Origin: Agelas oroides | Taxonomy: Eukaryota; Porifera; Demospongiae; Agelasida; Agelasidae | Assembly (NCBI GenBank): GCA_949130485.1 | Contig: OX422183.1 | Location: forward strand, 11,196,543 to 11,260,542 | Direction of reading: 5' to 3' | DNA: 64,000 nucleotides | Shown: positions 44,483-56,161 of the stretch, in pieces | How positions within the stretch are numbered: position 1 is the first letter of the stretch | Layout of the letters: every line of letters begins with the position of its first letter | The notes under the pieces: model-generated | Database searches by the model: none | What the model was told of the DNA's origin: nothing | The model's input: the letters and a program-made list of their open reading frames with translations, nothing else | Made by a program: the position numbers and the translations under genes

Positions 44483-47314
44483 ATTATCCTTGTACGTGCA
44501 ATATGGGGACTTCCGGTCGCAGGCGGTTCGGCTGAGAATTATGTCATGTAGAATAAAGCTGCCAATGCCGCTTATCTACGATTTGTAGCTTCTTTGGCCG
44601 TCAACTTCAGCAACAAATATGAGCCCCAGGTGCGAGCTACACTGTCTCAAAGCCGGGGTCAAAGTTCACCTTGTGATAGCACGTGGCCACGCCCACCAAG
44701 TGCCCCGGTAATCGCTGAACTCTGGCTACGCCACTGTAGAGGACAACACAGACAACATGCAGAGCCAGGACAAACAGTGAGGCATGCTGGGATTATGCCA
44801 GAAAGTACTCTCACAAGCCAGGCCTAGTACAGAACGCTTACTAGCTAGGTCTTGGAGAATTATGTCAGCATAAATCTAAGCATAATTCATGCAGTGTAGA
44901 AACATGTATAAATACGCTCCTATGCTGCATCTGCTGTCCATTTTCACTATCCACATGCATCACAAACTTGATGTAATGATATTACAGCAGACATGTGTAC
45001 ATAACTTCATCACTACTTCAATCCAGCTTGTTCACTATCACTCATGACCAGATCACCAACCACGTTTGTAGTAAACTCAGTTCCTTGGGTCAGAGGTTAT
45101 TAATTACCACTATCATCACACAAATTTGGACTTGCATAATCAAAGAACATTTTTGGTCAAAGCACAAGTCCCGTCCATAAATAGGAGAGAATAGAGAAAC
45201 AAGAAAGTACAAATACAAAAGCTTGGATATAGAGTGTGACAATGGGGCAACAGTTTGATTAGTATAATTAACAGCATGGTTTCGAGTGCAATTTGGCAAC
45301 AGCTTGATAATAATATATGATGAGAATAACCATACATTTATCATCAAGGTGTGAGAGAATCCCTAGACTGTTCTGGAGGTACATTGTGAGAGCACAGTCT
45401 GCTCAATTGATTAACATTTGTTTCCCAGTACAAGGAACACATGCAGTATAGTTGCTGTTTCCTTCATACCTGCAAGGAATAAATTGAAGCATTCACAAAA
45501 TACACCCCCTACTCAATACAACGAAAACACTTTGCCCAAAAACTGGACAATTCACTTTACATAACAGTGGCTGATGCAGGAACCATATGAGGAGCTAGGG
45601 TGGCTAGTCACTGGAAGATGCTCTAGAGTGTAGATTGAGAGCGTGCTGCTTTCCCCTTTGCATATAAAAGTGTAGATACTCTGAGATCAATTCTGATTCC
45701 ATGGAGATAATAGTGTGCTTTTCCACCAAATTTCTAAGTGCACAATCAGAAAGCGACATATATAATGCACACACAATCATGCATGTCCCTGTACTAGCCT
45801 CAAAAGGAGGAAGAGAAAGGGCCTGGTTTCCTCCGTTTGCACATGCACCTAATTATTATTGGCCCTGTTCATCAGTGGGAGCGTGCTAATGATCGATGCT
45901 TTAAAGTCACATGGTCAATTATATGACATCTTGTTTACTGTCAAACTAGCCTGGCTAGCCTGAGTAGCCTCTACCTCAGCACCTTAGCAAGTAAGATTGT
46001 GCCAGAAAGGGCAGACAGGAATACAATAGAGGCCCAAATTACCTCTTGCGATGGTTTTCACTTAGTTTCTTCTGGTCAACTGAGTCGACTCAATGAGAGC
46101 TTGTAGCTTTCGTTTAAAGCTTCAAATCAGGAGTAGTTGGCACTGGACACGCATGACTGAGTGAGTACTTTTGCATGCCACACAACTATATACTCTACCA
46201 TGATAAAAATCTACAGACAGTATAACATTATATTAAATTTGATGTCACACATGTACAAATTTAAGTATATTGATGGTATGTGGAGGGCATGGAATTCTAT
46301 GACGCATGTGCAAACGGCTGAAACCTGGCCTTTACTCGTCTTCTTCAGGCCTGAGAATGAGGCTAGCCCTTGTACATGTAAGGACCAATCAACCTGCATG
46401 AATATACATGCAGGCCTAAGCTTTGGAGACACTGACCCAATATAAGAGCTGAAATGGAAGAACGGGTGGCGACACCCCTGGATCACTCCTTGATTCTGGA
46501 CTATAGAGTCTTATGTGATGACCGATCTACTTTGGAATCATTTGTTTATGAACAAGTCGATAGTAGCCAAATGGTCTCAGGACTTGGTTATACTGACATG
46601 CAGAACTTTTGATGTCAGTGCATGCCACAGTCTCCCCTGGCTTTTAACATTAGCTTTACCCACATTTTTGCTGCTGGTCGATGTTCTCACAGTACTGATA
46701 GTACAGTTGAAATTACGTGTCAACTCGTGATAATCATGTGATAGTGGTCATGAGTCATTGTGAAAGTAACGAATCCCATACCGTGACCTTACTCTTAGTT
46801 GAACATGCTGTGACACATAGCTCTGTATACGCATGTATCAGCAACCCAGCCTTTATCCAAGGATCCTCCCCAGCTCATGGTATAGCAGCATGCAGTAGTT
46901 TACATGCACTTTAAAACAGATTGGTTGTTTTAACCACAGAGTGGTTACCCGGGTTACATGGCTTATTTTGGTATCGAGGCTAATTGTAGCTAAAGAACAA
47001 ACCATGCAGTGACAACTTGTTGTTTCCTCCTCTTTTCCTTATTCCAGAATGAGGAAAAGAGGCGGAAACATACAATTAGCCTCTAGTACTGAAGTAAACC
47101 ATGCAAACAGGATAACCACTTTGCAGTTAAAGCAATCAATCTGTATATATATGACAGTTGTGTAACATGCTTTAGAACTATTCTAGTAACATAGTCATGT
47201 CCCAAGACTCCACCAAAGAGGAAAGAGTCTGGTGACATTCAGTCATTCTTTGGAGTTGACTAAGCACTTTTTCTTGCACGCAAACTAGTGATTTATATTG
47301 ATTATTGGAAATAA

Positions 47315-49365
47315 TGCAGTCAGTGATCCATACAAGACTGTGATTGTAGATGTTAAATGCATGACTTCTTCCACGTGAATAATGTTCGTGACAGCTAATA
47401 GTGGATAAACAATCCAATGCATAAATACAAATACATTCATTTCTTACATGCAAATTAGTTTGTCAGTTTGCAAAATAATATGAATTTTATTAAATCCCAA
47501 GGAATCAGCTGAATGTTGTCAGAGGGTCTGGGAATGAGACTTATAATTATGGTGGTGCTGTGCCCATGCAGCCCACCCTCCATCCAGAGGGTCTGCATCG
47601 GTTTAAGACTAATCAGAGAGTCGGTAGACTCTCTATGTAGGGATGGCGCCGACGCGCAATATATGCAATACTTAAGCAAAAGCCGTATAACTTCACCACA
47701 AACACACTAAAAGCTTACTTAAGCGCCCAGGCTTCCTCTTTGAGTGGCTTTGTGATCAGCAAGACTCATATAAGTGGCCAAAAGCCACGCGGAAGATAGC
47801 TAAACGCAATAGTGTGCGGTCATGAAAGTGCCATTTTTCGTATTCTTTCTTTCTTGTTTCTTCTTTCTTTGTTCAGACCACTTGTCAAAACGACGATAAC
47901 TCGAAAACAGCCCAAGTACTCACCTTGATTTTAGCACGAAACTGATGTTCATTACAGCGCGCAGCTTCCCAACCACTCAGCGTCTTCATTACTTCAAATT
48001 TACCCTGGTCAAGAAAAGCGATTCACAACACACTGAGGCTGCTGTCCGTTGCTTAGGACGCCATTTTCAAATTTTGTACGCATGCGCATACGAAGTCTCG
48101 TTCCCAGACCAAAGACCACGGTCATTGGTCTGGAAGCGAGACTAGTACGCGCGCCTAGCATTGGGCAAGGCTTATGAACAACACGTAGGTAAGGCGCTAC
48201 CTACTTGTAGCTACACTAAAAATAGCCTACTCACAGCTTTAGTGAACTGTAAAGCTAGCATGCATGGTAAGTAGTCAGTATGATAGTTTTCTGTGCTGCA
48301 GCTGGTCAGTCGGCATGTGATTGACAACTGAATCATGAAATTGGTTTCACAAAGTTTGGTAGGGAGAGCGGTTGGCCCTTCATCAGGTTCTAGTTGGCTA
48401 TATTACACATTATTATTACATGCCTGGAACTACTACTATTACTGTCAATGCCATTTCAAGTTCTGGTGTTGTGGTTACACTTGAAATATTCTTCTTAGGC
48501 TTAGGTCTAACTGTAACTGAGATTAACATCAAAAAAGTACAGAAACAAGACTTAAAAAACATTAAAAATGTAAAAAGATGTAGGGATGGCATGCCAAAAA
48601 GTATGCAAACAAGGTAGGGATAATGCATGAAAGCAAAGGTCAACATATTGGCAAAGCCCCATCCCTACATCTTTTTCACACTGCAGTTAGACAGTGCATG
48701 GGGGTCTTCCTAAACGTACCACAAGTTTACTCCAACCTTTACTGGCAGTTCATCATGGCTGTAGCCTTGTTCTCAGGCCACTTCCTACCTCGTCCCACAT
48801 GGCCTGGGAATGAGGAGTATGATCCAGCATCTGTGTCTGTGTAGCCTATAGGTATGTTTGCCTCATACGTAGCTATCAGATAGCTACCAAGTAGCTTTAC
48901 TGTCCACATACTACTTGTAGTGACAGTGGCACCCTTTCTGATACAACCTAGACACTGAGCTTGAGTGGGCTGAAGACTAGTCATAGACAGTGTGTAAACT
49001 TAAGTACTCATGCACAGCATAACTGCATGGATGGGTGCAGATTCAGCTCACAACTCAAGCACGCTAACTGCAGTGTGAAAAAAGATGTAGGGATGGGGCT
49101 TTGCCAATATGTTGGCCTTTGCTTTCATGCATTATCCCTACCTTGTTTGCATACTTTTTGGCATGCCATCCCTACATCTTTTTACATTTTTAATGTTTTT
49201 TAAGTCTTTTATAATTGGGAATAACACAGTCAGTGATCCAAAACTGTGATTAAATGTAACCACATGCATGACTTCCTCCTTTCTTCCTCCTATGACTTCC
49301 TCTAGGTGAATAATGTTCGTGACAGCTAATAGTGGATAAACAATTCAAAGCATGAACACAAATAC
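47315..49365. repeat. Duplicated 3' flank of gene C with inverted-repeat insert
   Basis: 47315-47450 and 49225-49365 match (GAATAATGTTCGTGACAGCT and neighbours). Between them, 48551-48676 is repeated inverted at 49081-49203 (AAAAAGATGTAGGGATGG and its complement). 48040-48660 resembles 36600-37260. Confidence 0.65.
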
Positions 49366-49397
49366 ATTCAGTGTTAAAGATAAGATAGAAAGACATA

Positions 49398-49522
49398 TCA
49401 GACCAACAGTGGTTTGGTTTGCTGTTTGGTTTGTCTTATGTGTAGTGCAATCATTGTCACAATGATGACCAGAGCCACCAGTAGGAGCACAGCAGCTGCA
49501 GATCCAGCACCGACATATATTC
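49398..49522 (-). CDS. Gene C exon 7: transmembrane helix and C-terminus
   Basis: GIYVGAGSAAAVLLLVALV opens the helix, then ALHIRQTKQQTKPLLV and TGA at 49398. The acceptor CATCGCAG matches that of B. Confidence 0.78.
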
Positions 49523-52500
49523 CTGCGATGATATATGTGATTATACTAAGCAGTTGCCCTGTATAAGATTATAGTTGTGACTTTAACAGTTGAAATCACC
49601 AACCTGTAGTAAGATCTGAGTGTGGTTGTACTGGTTTGTTAGATGTAGCATCAACTGTAGGTACAAAAGGAAATAGAAAAAATGTTAAATATCTGCTCCA
49701 ACTTTTAGTGGCTTCTCAGTTGGCTCCTGCATAAATGGAAAGGAGGGCTGTGGTGTAGTTCTCTGATACTGACTTGAAATCGGATGATATTTTGACCAAA
49801 TGCTCCAGTTGTCATCAGAGTGAAAGTGCATGTGAACAAATGCTACTCACTACTGAGGATACACGTCATTGAATGTCAAACTGGTGAAGGAGGCCCTACA
49901 CATCTAGATGATACCATTGGAGGAGTGCTTCAACTAAGATGGAGAACTAGAGGCTCCCGATTGCTGGACCACAGACAGTGATGAGGAGGCAGAAAGGAAA
50001 GAGCAATCTTCACCAACCTTTGACCTCCAATGACATGTATCCTTAGTAGTGCATGGGTATAAATAGTAGTACTTCATCACTTTCGCCTGATGACGACTGA
50101 TGCATTCAGTCAAAACGTTGCCAATCTCAAGTTGGTATCAGAGAATCTTCCTTTGCATATGTACTCCAAACCAGTAAAAGGTGAAAATCAATTTTTTAGT
50201 AACTTACGTGTTGTTGGAGGCACAGAGCTCAAAAGGTCAGGTTCAGGACCAGTCACATTGACATGGCCCACGTAGGATGATGTGGAGGCAACTGAACCAT
50301 CTCTCTCCCAGTCAAAGATGAACACTTCATAGCTCCCTGGGGTGAGTCCAGTCACAGTTTGTTCTGCAATCTGAGATAGTGGGCTGCCACTTCTTGTTAT
50401 GTTCCTTTGAATAGAAGAGTTTCTGATCTCCAAATGACACCCTCTTGCCTGACTCCCTGATGCAAATACACACTGTATGGACATGTTTTCTCTTCCACTG
50501 TGTAGCTCTACATCCTGCACGTCGTAGGTGGCTGAGTGTTTGTGTGACGGAGATATTACTGTCATCATTAACATAAAGACTTAAATGAGTGCATCCAGAA
50601 AAAAAATTATAACATTGCAGTTGATTTATATCAGTGATAGCTAATGTACATGCACTTACAGAACAGAAAGCTTCCTGCTTCCATTGTGTCCCTGGTAGTG
50701 GTGAGTATTGCTTGGTAGAACATGTTGGCACTCAGAGTGGAGTTAGTGATCACATTCAGCGTGAATGAACCGTCATCAGAATCACTAACACTTGGGATGA
50801 TCAGACCAGTTTCAATCACCTCTAGTTCATGAAATCCTGATCCCCTACTGCTTCTCTCTAGACCCACTGGTTTAAATTGAACTACATACACATCAAAACA
50901 TCTTCTTTGAGACTGCATATAAGAACAAAATATTTTACATCCATCTTTAGTAAACACTGTGTTTAGACCCTGATATATTGTCCATCCATGCTCTTTTAGT
51001 ATTGAAGAAAACCAAATTACACTGCTAGTAATACTTCATTTATCACTACTGATACAATGGGGCAATCATTTACACCTGTTACATGCTGGAATTATTGCTA
51101 GTTTTCAGTTTCGACAAATATTTGATGGTGTTGATGCTTTCAGTACTAGTCGGCACATGGCTCAGGTGGTTCTTCTCCAAAGATCCAAGATTCTTCAATG
51201 CTTTCTGAGTCACAATATCTGCTACTTTCAGGCTCTCTACAAGCTGAGTACTGTACACCATAAACCTTTTAGAGAAAATCCCTAGCTGTAATATGCCAGC
51301 ATAATGCCGAGATTTATAGAGTGCCTATATGCTCAAATTATGCTTAATATTTGCATGCCTAGTTGGAAGGAATCATTGAGTCTTTTCTTTAGACTTTGAT
51401 TGAACTTTTGCATTTCCTACTACTGCAGATGAAGTAGTTACCACTCAAGTCAGAGAAATATATTTACATCTTGCTCTTGGTGTCATGAGATGGTGTGTAG
51501 TACCATAACTGTAGAGGCTAATGTAATTACCTCTAGGTCATCATAGCAAGAGGTGGGCTTGTGGTACTATATAATTATCACCATAGTACCAAGCTATACC
51601 GGAAAATATCACGAGTTTGTTGCCGTCTGTATTGTTACGAGTGCGCAGCACGAGTAACAATTCCAACGGAAACAAACGAGTTATATTTTTTCCGGTATAG
51701 CTTGGTACTATGGTGATAATGATTTTATCGTACGAACCTTCAATTTCATTGCACGTTCAGACGCAGCGCACATGACTTGTAGTACCTGATACAGATTCTC
51801 GCGTGACTTGTAGTACCTGATACGGATTCTCGCGTGACTTGTAAAAAATACGGCTTTTTATAAACTGCGTGCAGCTGCAAGGCTTCCCCATTGACTCCCA
51901 TACATTAGCGTGAATTAGACGTATGATAAAAAGCACTTACCATTACTTCCACTGACAAAGATGGTATACTCTCAGAGTTAAATGATACAACAGCCTGCAG
52001 AGTTTGTCTTTTACTAAATCTTGGGTGCTCACAAGGCTCATACACTATGCTAGCACTCTCACCATCTCCCACAATGTTCACTGCTCTGACAGTGAAGTTG
52101 ATATAAGCCTGCAAGTTTGGAAATGTGTAATTCTGTAAATCATCACCACCAGGCTCTGTCACAATAATGGTAGTGCACTCAGAGCTAATGTTGCTGCACA
52201 CAATATAACTGGATATATCTGGCTCCACTGCAGTTATGTTGAGTGTTGATGGAGGATCCCATGTGAGATGCTGGTGGTAGTTATCAAATGGGGCGATTTG
52301 GAGGTCAGGACACTTTCCCAATGCACCTGCAGAACAGGGCATGAGTTACTTAACACTATAGTTATGTATCAATGAGATTTGCCAACTGACCTTGTACACG
52401 AAATATGACTTCATCACTTGGTTTATACCGAATCACATCACCTACAATGTAACGGGCTAGACACCTTATGCTAGTGTTATTGTTTTCAGTTGAAGAAGTG

Positions 52501-52890
52501 ATTGTTAAGTTTGACTCAAGAAGGGTGCGGTTTACTTCAATTCCAATCCCCCGAGATAATAGTTCATCAGTTGCTTGGGGTATGTCACCATCAATGAACC
52601 AAGCAACACCATCAGCATTGGCTACAGAGCAATGAAACCTGACAGCTGGCTGTCCCAGGTATGCAGTGTAGGTCAGGGGAGTGATGAATGCCACTGTGAG
52701 AAAAGTGATAGAAGTTACGAAGTATCCCCGATCTGCAGTTGAAAACTTGATCCGCCAAAAACTGCCTACGTTGTTATAGCATTTTCAAGAGCTTACCAGG
52801 TTCTTGCGCACTTATTAGTGAGAACAGTAGTAGGAGAGTGAACACAAAGGCGCTCTTGGTTGCAACACACTGCACTCGTGGAGGATTCAT
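49398..52890 (-). CDS. Receptor gene C: Ig/FN3 single-pass membrane protein with short tail
   Basis: Seven exons: 52797-52890, 52391-52693, 51941-52326, 50660-50912, 50208-50531, 49604-49654 and 49398-49522. They sum to 1536 nt (511 aa). Same domain order and intron phases as gene B. The third intron (50913-51940) carries a 150-bp palindrome and a 34-bp tandem duplication, and the fifth (49655-50207) a hammerhead-like repeat. The gene sits at the start of the second copy of the large duplication. Confidence 0.82.
49604..49654 (-). CDS. Gene C exon 6: stalk
   Basis: 51 nt, phase 1-1, VDATSNKPVQPHSDLTTG, aligning with the Gln/Pro stalk of B. Acceptor ACCTACAG, donor ACAG|GTTGGT. Confidence 0.7.
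50208..50531 (-). CDS. Gene C exon 5: conserved TYDVQDVEL module
   Basis: Phase 1-1; TYDVQDVELHSG, MSIQCVFASGSQARGC and VFIFDWERDGS. Donor ACAC|GTAAGT. Confidence 0.84.
50660..50912 (-). CDS. Gene C exon 4: extracellular module
   Basis: Phase 0-1, 84 codons; SQRRCFDVYVVQF at the start, FTLNVITNSTLSANMFYQA in the middle. Acceptor ATATGCAG, donor TTCT|GTAAGT. Confidence 0.8.
51572..51721. repeat. 150-bp foldback element in gene C intron
   Basis: ATTATCACCATAGTACCAAG on the left against CTTGGTACTATGGTGATAAT on the right, with arms of about 50 bp (continuing through CTATACCGGAAAA). Typical of a foldback MITE. Confidence 0.75.
51773..51843. repeat. 34-bp tandem duplication
   Basis: GACTTGTAGTACCTGATACA or -CGG followed by ATTCTCGCGT occurs twice, with a third partial GACTTGTA. 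Confidence 0.75.
51941..52326 (-). CDS. Gene C exon 3: FN3 domain
   Basis: Phase 1 to 0, 128 codons plus two bases; GALGKCPD, LTWDPPST, YIVCSN, YINFTVRAVN and the end SIPSLSVEVM. Donor ATG|GTAAGT. Confidence 0.84.
52391..52693 (-). CDS. Gene C exon 2: Ig-like domain
   Basis: Phase 1-1, 101 codons. FHCSV, VAWFIDG and IRCLARY give the Ig core. It is three codons longer than in A and B and the most diverged of the three, especially in the middle (TDELLSRGIGIEV). Confidence 0.84.
52797..52890 (-). CDS. Gene C exon 1: signal peptide
   Basis: ATG at 52890; MNPPRVQCVATKSA then a hydrophobic core FVFTLLLLFSLI and SAQEPG at the end. Donor CCTG|GTAAGC, phase 1. Confidence 0.78.
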
Positions 52891-53510
52891 GATTCGTAAA
52901 TTGACTGTCGCTATTTTGTAATATACGGACAAAATTTCCGGAAGTGTAGCAACGCGGCGCGCCCCCCCCCCCAAAGATTTTGATTTTACACACAAATACA
53001 TTGTCTTCAGTATACAAAGGTTTATAACTGCTAAAATTTATTTACGTCCGGTGAAGGATTGTACAGTTGTCCATTATCCTTCATGCATGCAATTTAGGCG
53101 GTCTGTCATGTGCATTGTTCATTCTTCAGTGTTTTCTGTGAAAGTAATGTGGTTCTTCAGTTTTTGGTTTTCGTATTTAGCTGAATGAACTTTTGTGGTA
53201 CCAGAATTGCTAGCAGCAGCTAGCTGTAGATCCAACTGCAATCACGTGATGCAACACAACAACACAAAACTACATGCTTCAAAGCTGGAAGTTGTAAATC
53301 TAGTGGCAGGGTGAGATGCTTGGAACAGTTTATACCGGTGTGGTCTTCATACAGTGCGCTGCTGTTATGGTAAATGAGCCAGCCTTCATCTTGGCACTCA
53401 GTAGTTTCACTGAGAGGTTTAAACTTGATGGATTCTTTTGGTATGGAAACTTGATACTGTGGAGTAATTTAAATTCAGAGTGTATACTACTGTATATAGG
53501 CTGGGTAGAG

Positions 53511-53833
53511 TAGTCTCGTGCCCAGACCCCGCCCTCTCACGAGGAAAAAAGGGTCTGGTGACCTTCGGCCGATTCCTCGGCTTCATTAAGTTGATTGCTT
53601 TTCGACGGGGAATTTGCCAACAGCCAATCACGTTGCAGAAAACACAATCTGTGGTTGCAACACCGGAAATTCTTGACTACTTCAACACGATGACACAGCA
53701 CTTTTTTGGCGCGTAAATTAGTTATCAGTTCGCAACTATGCAACAGTAAGCTATGAATTTTTAATGAAGCCCAAGGAATCAGCTGGATGTCACCAGACCC
53801 TCTCCTCGCTGGTGGGGTCTGGGCACGAGACTA
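53511..53833. mobile_element. TAGTCTCG-type MITE with 8-bp target duplication
   Basis: TAGTCTCGTGCCCAGACCCC and GGGGTCTGGGCACGAGACTA ends; GGGTAGAG on both sides (53503-53510 and 53834-53841). Confidence 0.8.
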
Positions 53834-54344
53834 GGGTAGAGAAGCTTAACCACATAATTATATTCATGTACACAGCTTTTTGGTTTACATTTTGCAAGGT
53901 CAACACAAACATGCAGCAGTACATGAACTTCGGTAGGGAAATGTGTTTCCTTCTCCCTGAACAAGGTATACCTTCCAGCTGTTGGAGAAAGAGACCAGGT
54001 CAGCTCTGTAAAAACAAAACTGATGTCTGTGTGACTATCCTCCTCATGGCAATTCAAAGAGAGGATCAAGGCTACTAGGTACGCTTCATTGACCATTATC
54101 ATGTAGTACATCATGCATAGTATGAGTGGTTGCCTGGGTGATTTTGATATCGGTGACTAGGTATACTTTAGTTTGCTTTTTGAGACCGCACATCTGAGTA
54201 GTTTCTATATACCTAGATACTATACAATATAGAATATATAGATACTAGATATAGCTACTATGCAATCTCTACTATACTTTAATTGTAGCTAATCATATGT
54301 AGTGTATTTGTCAGATTGAGCTGCATGATGGTCAGATGCCACTA

Positions 54345-54595
54345 TGGCCCACAATGATGTAGAAGCCTTATGTCACTCTCCCAGTTGAAAGATGATTACT
54401 TTAGAGCAAGCTAGCTCCCAGGAGCAAGTCCAGTCATACCTCACTCTGCAGTGTGATACTGTGAATCCTTTTTTTTCCCCTGTGAATTTCTGATCTGATC
54501 TAGATACCAGATTTCTGATCTCCATGCATTTGATTCCGAGATGCAAACACATACACACAGTATGGATATGTTTCCTCTTGCACTGCAGGTCACCA
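54345..54595 (-). pseudogene. Decayed receptor exon, duplicate remnant
   Basis: TATGGCCCACAATGATGTAG, CACTCTCCCAGTTGAAAGAT, GAGCAAGTCCAGTCA and GATGCAAACACATACACACA match exon 5 of gene C in order. Indels destroy the frame. It is the counterpart of 32336-32575 in the other duplication copy. Confidence 0.62.
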
Positions 54596-56076
54596 CTTAA
54601 TTTGTTAAGTATAGTAGTTACAGGACTAGCTATATATGTCTATTCAAAGTGCACATGATAGGTGTGATGATTATGTATTGCTATGCATGTGAATGTAACA
54701 AAAGAATGATGAGAGAAAACTATGTTTTGGGCAGCTCCTGAACAATTATGCTATTGCAACAGAAATGATGGTGGAGTGAGTAAGAATGACAACAGGAACA
54801 CCAACTGGCTATGTTCAGAATATACTGATCAAGAATGTGTTCATGAACAATCACTGGGTATTGTTATGACTCATGTAAGTGGACTGTAATATGATTAACA
54901 ATCACTTAATTGGATCATGGTATACTTGCCATGAGCTAACTGATAAGTGTATTCTGTCTTCCTGTACCATCAGAGAATTCCATGGAGTAATTAGTATAAA
55001 ATGATAAGTGTTAATGCAGTTACGTTATCATTCTCACGCTCAACCAGTTGCTATAGCTTACGTAATTACATGCAAGATCATGGAGAGTCAATCGAGCATG
55101 CAGCAATGAATCACCTCAAGTGTGATGTATGTAAAATTCATAGCGTGGGCATAGAAGCAAAATATGTTCTCTGTGCAGCGAGAAGCTCAATCAATCCTCT
55201 GTTGGCCACGTTAACGAACTTTTTCTATCTTTGTCTGAAAACGGAGGACTCAGAAAACTAGTTTAGCAACTCTCTCAAACCATATCATGCAATATATACC
55301 AAACACTAAAAAGCTTTAAAGTGTATGCTAAAAATATCTCCCAAAACCAGAGGCATTAATGGCAAATACCACTAAACTGCTTCTGGGGTTTACAGGTATG
55401 CGACTGTAATAGCAAGTAATGAGCACCAATGTTTGGAAATTAACCAAAACATAAATTGAAGCAAACTGATCACTAGGCAATTTGTAATTGTTTACACTGT
55501 AACTTAAAGTACAAAACCTCTGCCTCAACATGTAGGAGTCATGCTAGTGACACTAAATTGCTTGTAAAACTTCAATTAGCCTTATTTCTAGGCTCAGGAC
55601 GAGGCTAATTTTCTGAACTTTCACCAGTTTTGTGTGTGCTCCACCCAAGGAGCCAACCATCAACATGTAATATTGTAATATAATTATTTGAACTTGTGTG
55701 CGTGTACGTTTTAATTGTTTGTGATGTGTCCAGACAATGGGATGCCTAATTTAATAGTGAGAAACTAACTGCTCATTAAATCAAATTTACACACACGATA
55801 TCTGGAAATTCCGCTGGCAGTTACTGAGACTCTTAAATTGTCAGAAAGTATTCAGCAGTAGCTCTCCCATGGTATGGTATCTCCAATTACATTATAAAAT
55901 ATGTAATTATGTTATAATTATGAAATTACCAGAAATTCTACTGGAAGATTAGTAATGCCTGATTGACTCGTAAATGTTTAAGAGTAATTATTATAACTAT
56001 GCAGTGGTTGCAGACACACTGAAGCGACAGTGGTTCTGTGTCTTAGGAAGCTATGATCACCTATTAGCCATACTGG

Positions 56077-56161
56077 TAGTCTCGGAGCCAGACCCTCACA
56101 CGCCGAGACTCCTAACCCTAACTCCTCCACCTCCGCGTGCGAGGGTCTGGTTCCGAGACTA
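56077..56161. mobile_element. 85-bp hairpin element with 9-bp target duplication
   Basis: TAGTCTCGGAGCCAGACCC against GGGTCTGGTTCCGAGACTA. CCATACTGG flanks both sides; the other duplication copy has a single CCATGCTGG at about 33974. Confidence 0.78.

Larger units (their letters stand above)
39704..44736. mobile_element. 5.03-kb hAT-like composite element
   Basis: Ends CAGTGGCGTAGC and GCTACGCCACTG, flanked by TAGAGGAC at 39696-39703 and 44737-44744. The same target is intact at 63227-63234 in the other duplication copy. No hAT transposase was recognised inside. It holds nested elements (40170-40642, about 39812-41520, 42977-43270) and unidentified open frames, so it is probably a non-autonomous composite. 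Confidence 0.8.
32600..45545. repeat. Segmental duplication, copy 1
   Basis: Direct paralog of about 54660-64000. Anchors: 33229-33438 with 55328-55531, 35343 with 57665, 38640 with 62040, 39640 with 63165, and 44745-45540 with 63235-63995. Interrupted here by the 5-kb hAT-like composite at 39704. Confidence 0.85.
31116..49397. other. Large intergenic stretch: duplication copy 1, transposons and remnants
   Basis: No intact gene supported. The part from about 32.3 to 45.9 kb is paralogous to about 54.3-64.0 kb in direct orientation. The rest (46-49.4 kb) has repeats and a second copy of the gene C downstream flank (47315-47450). Confidence 0.55.
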
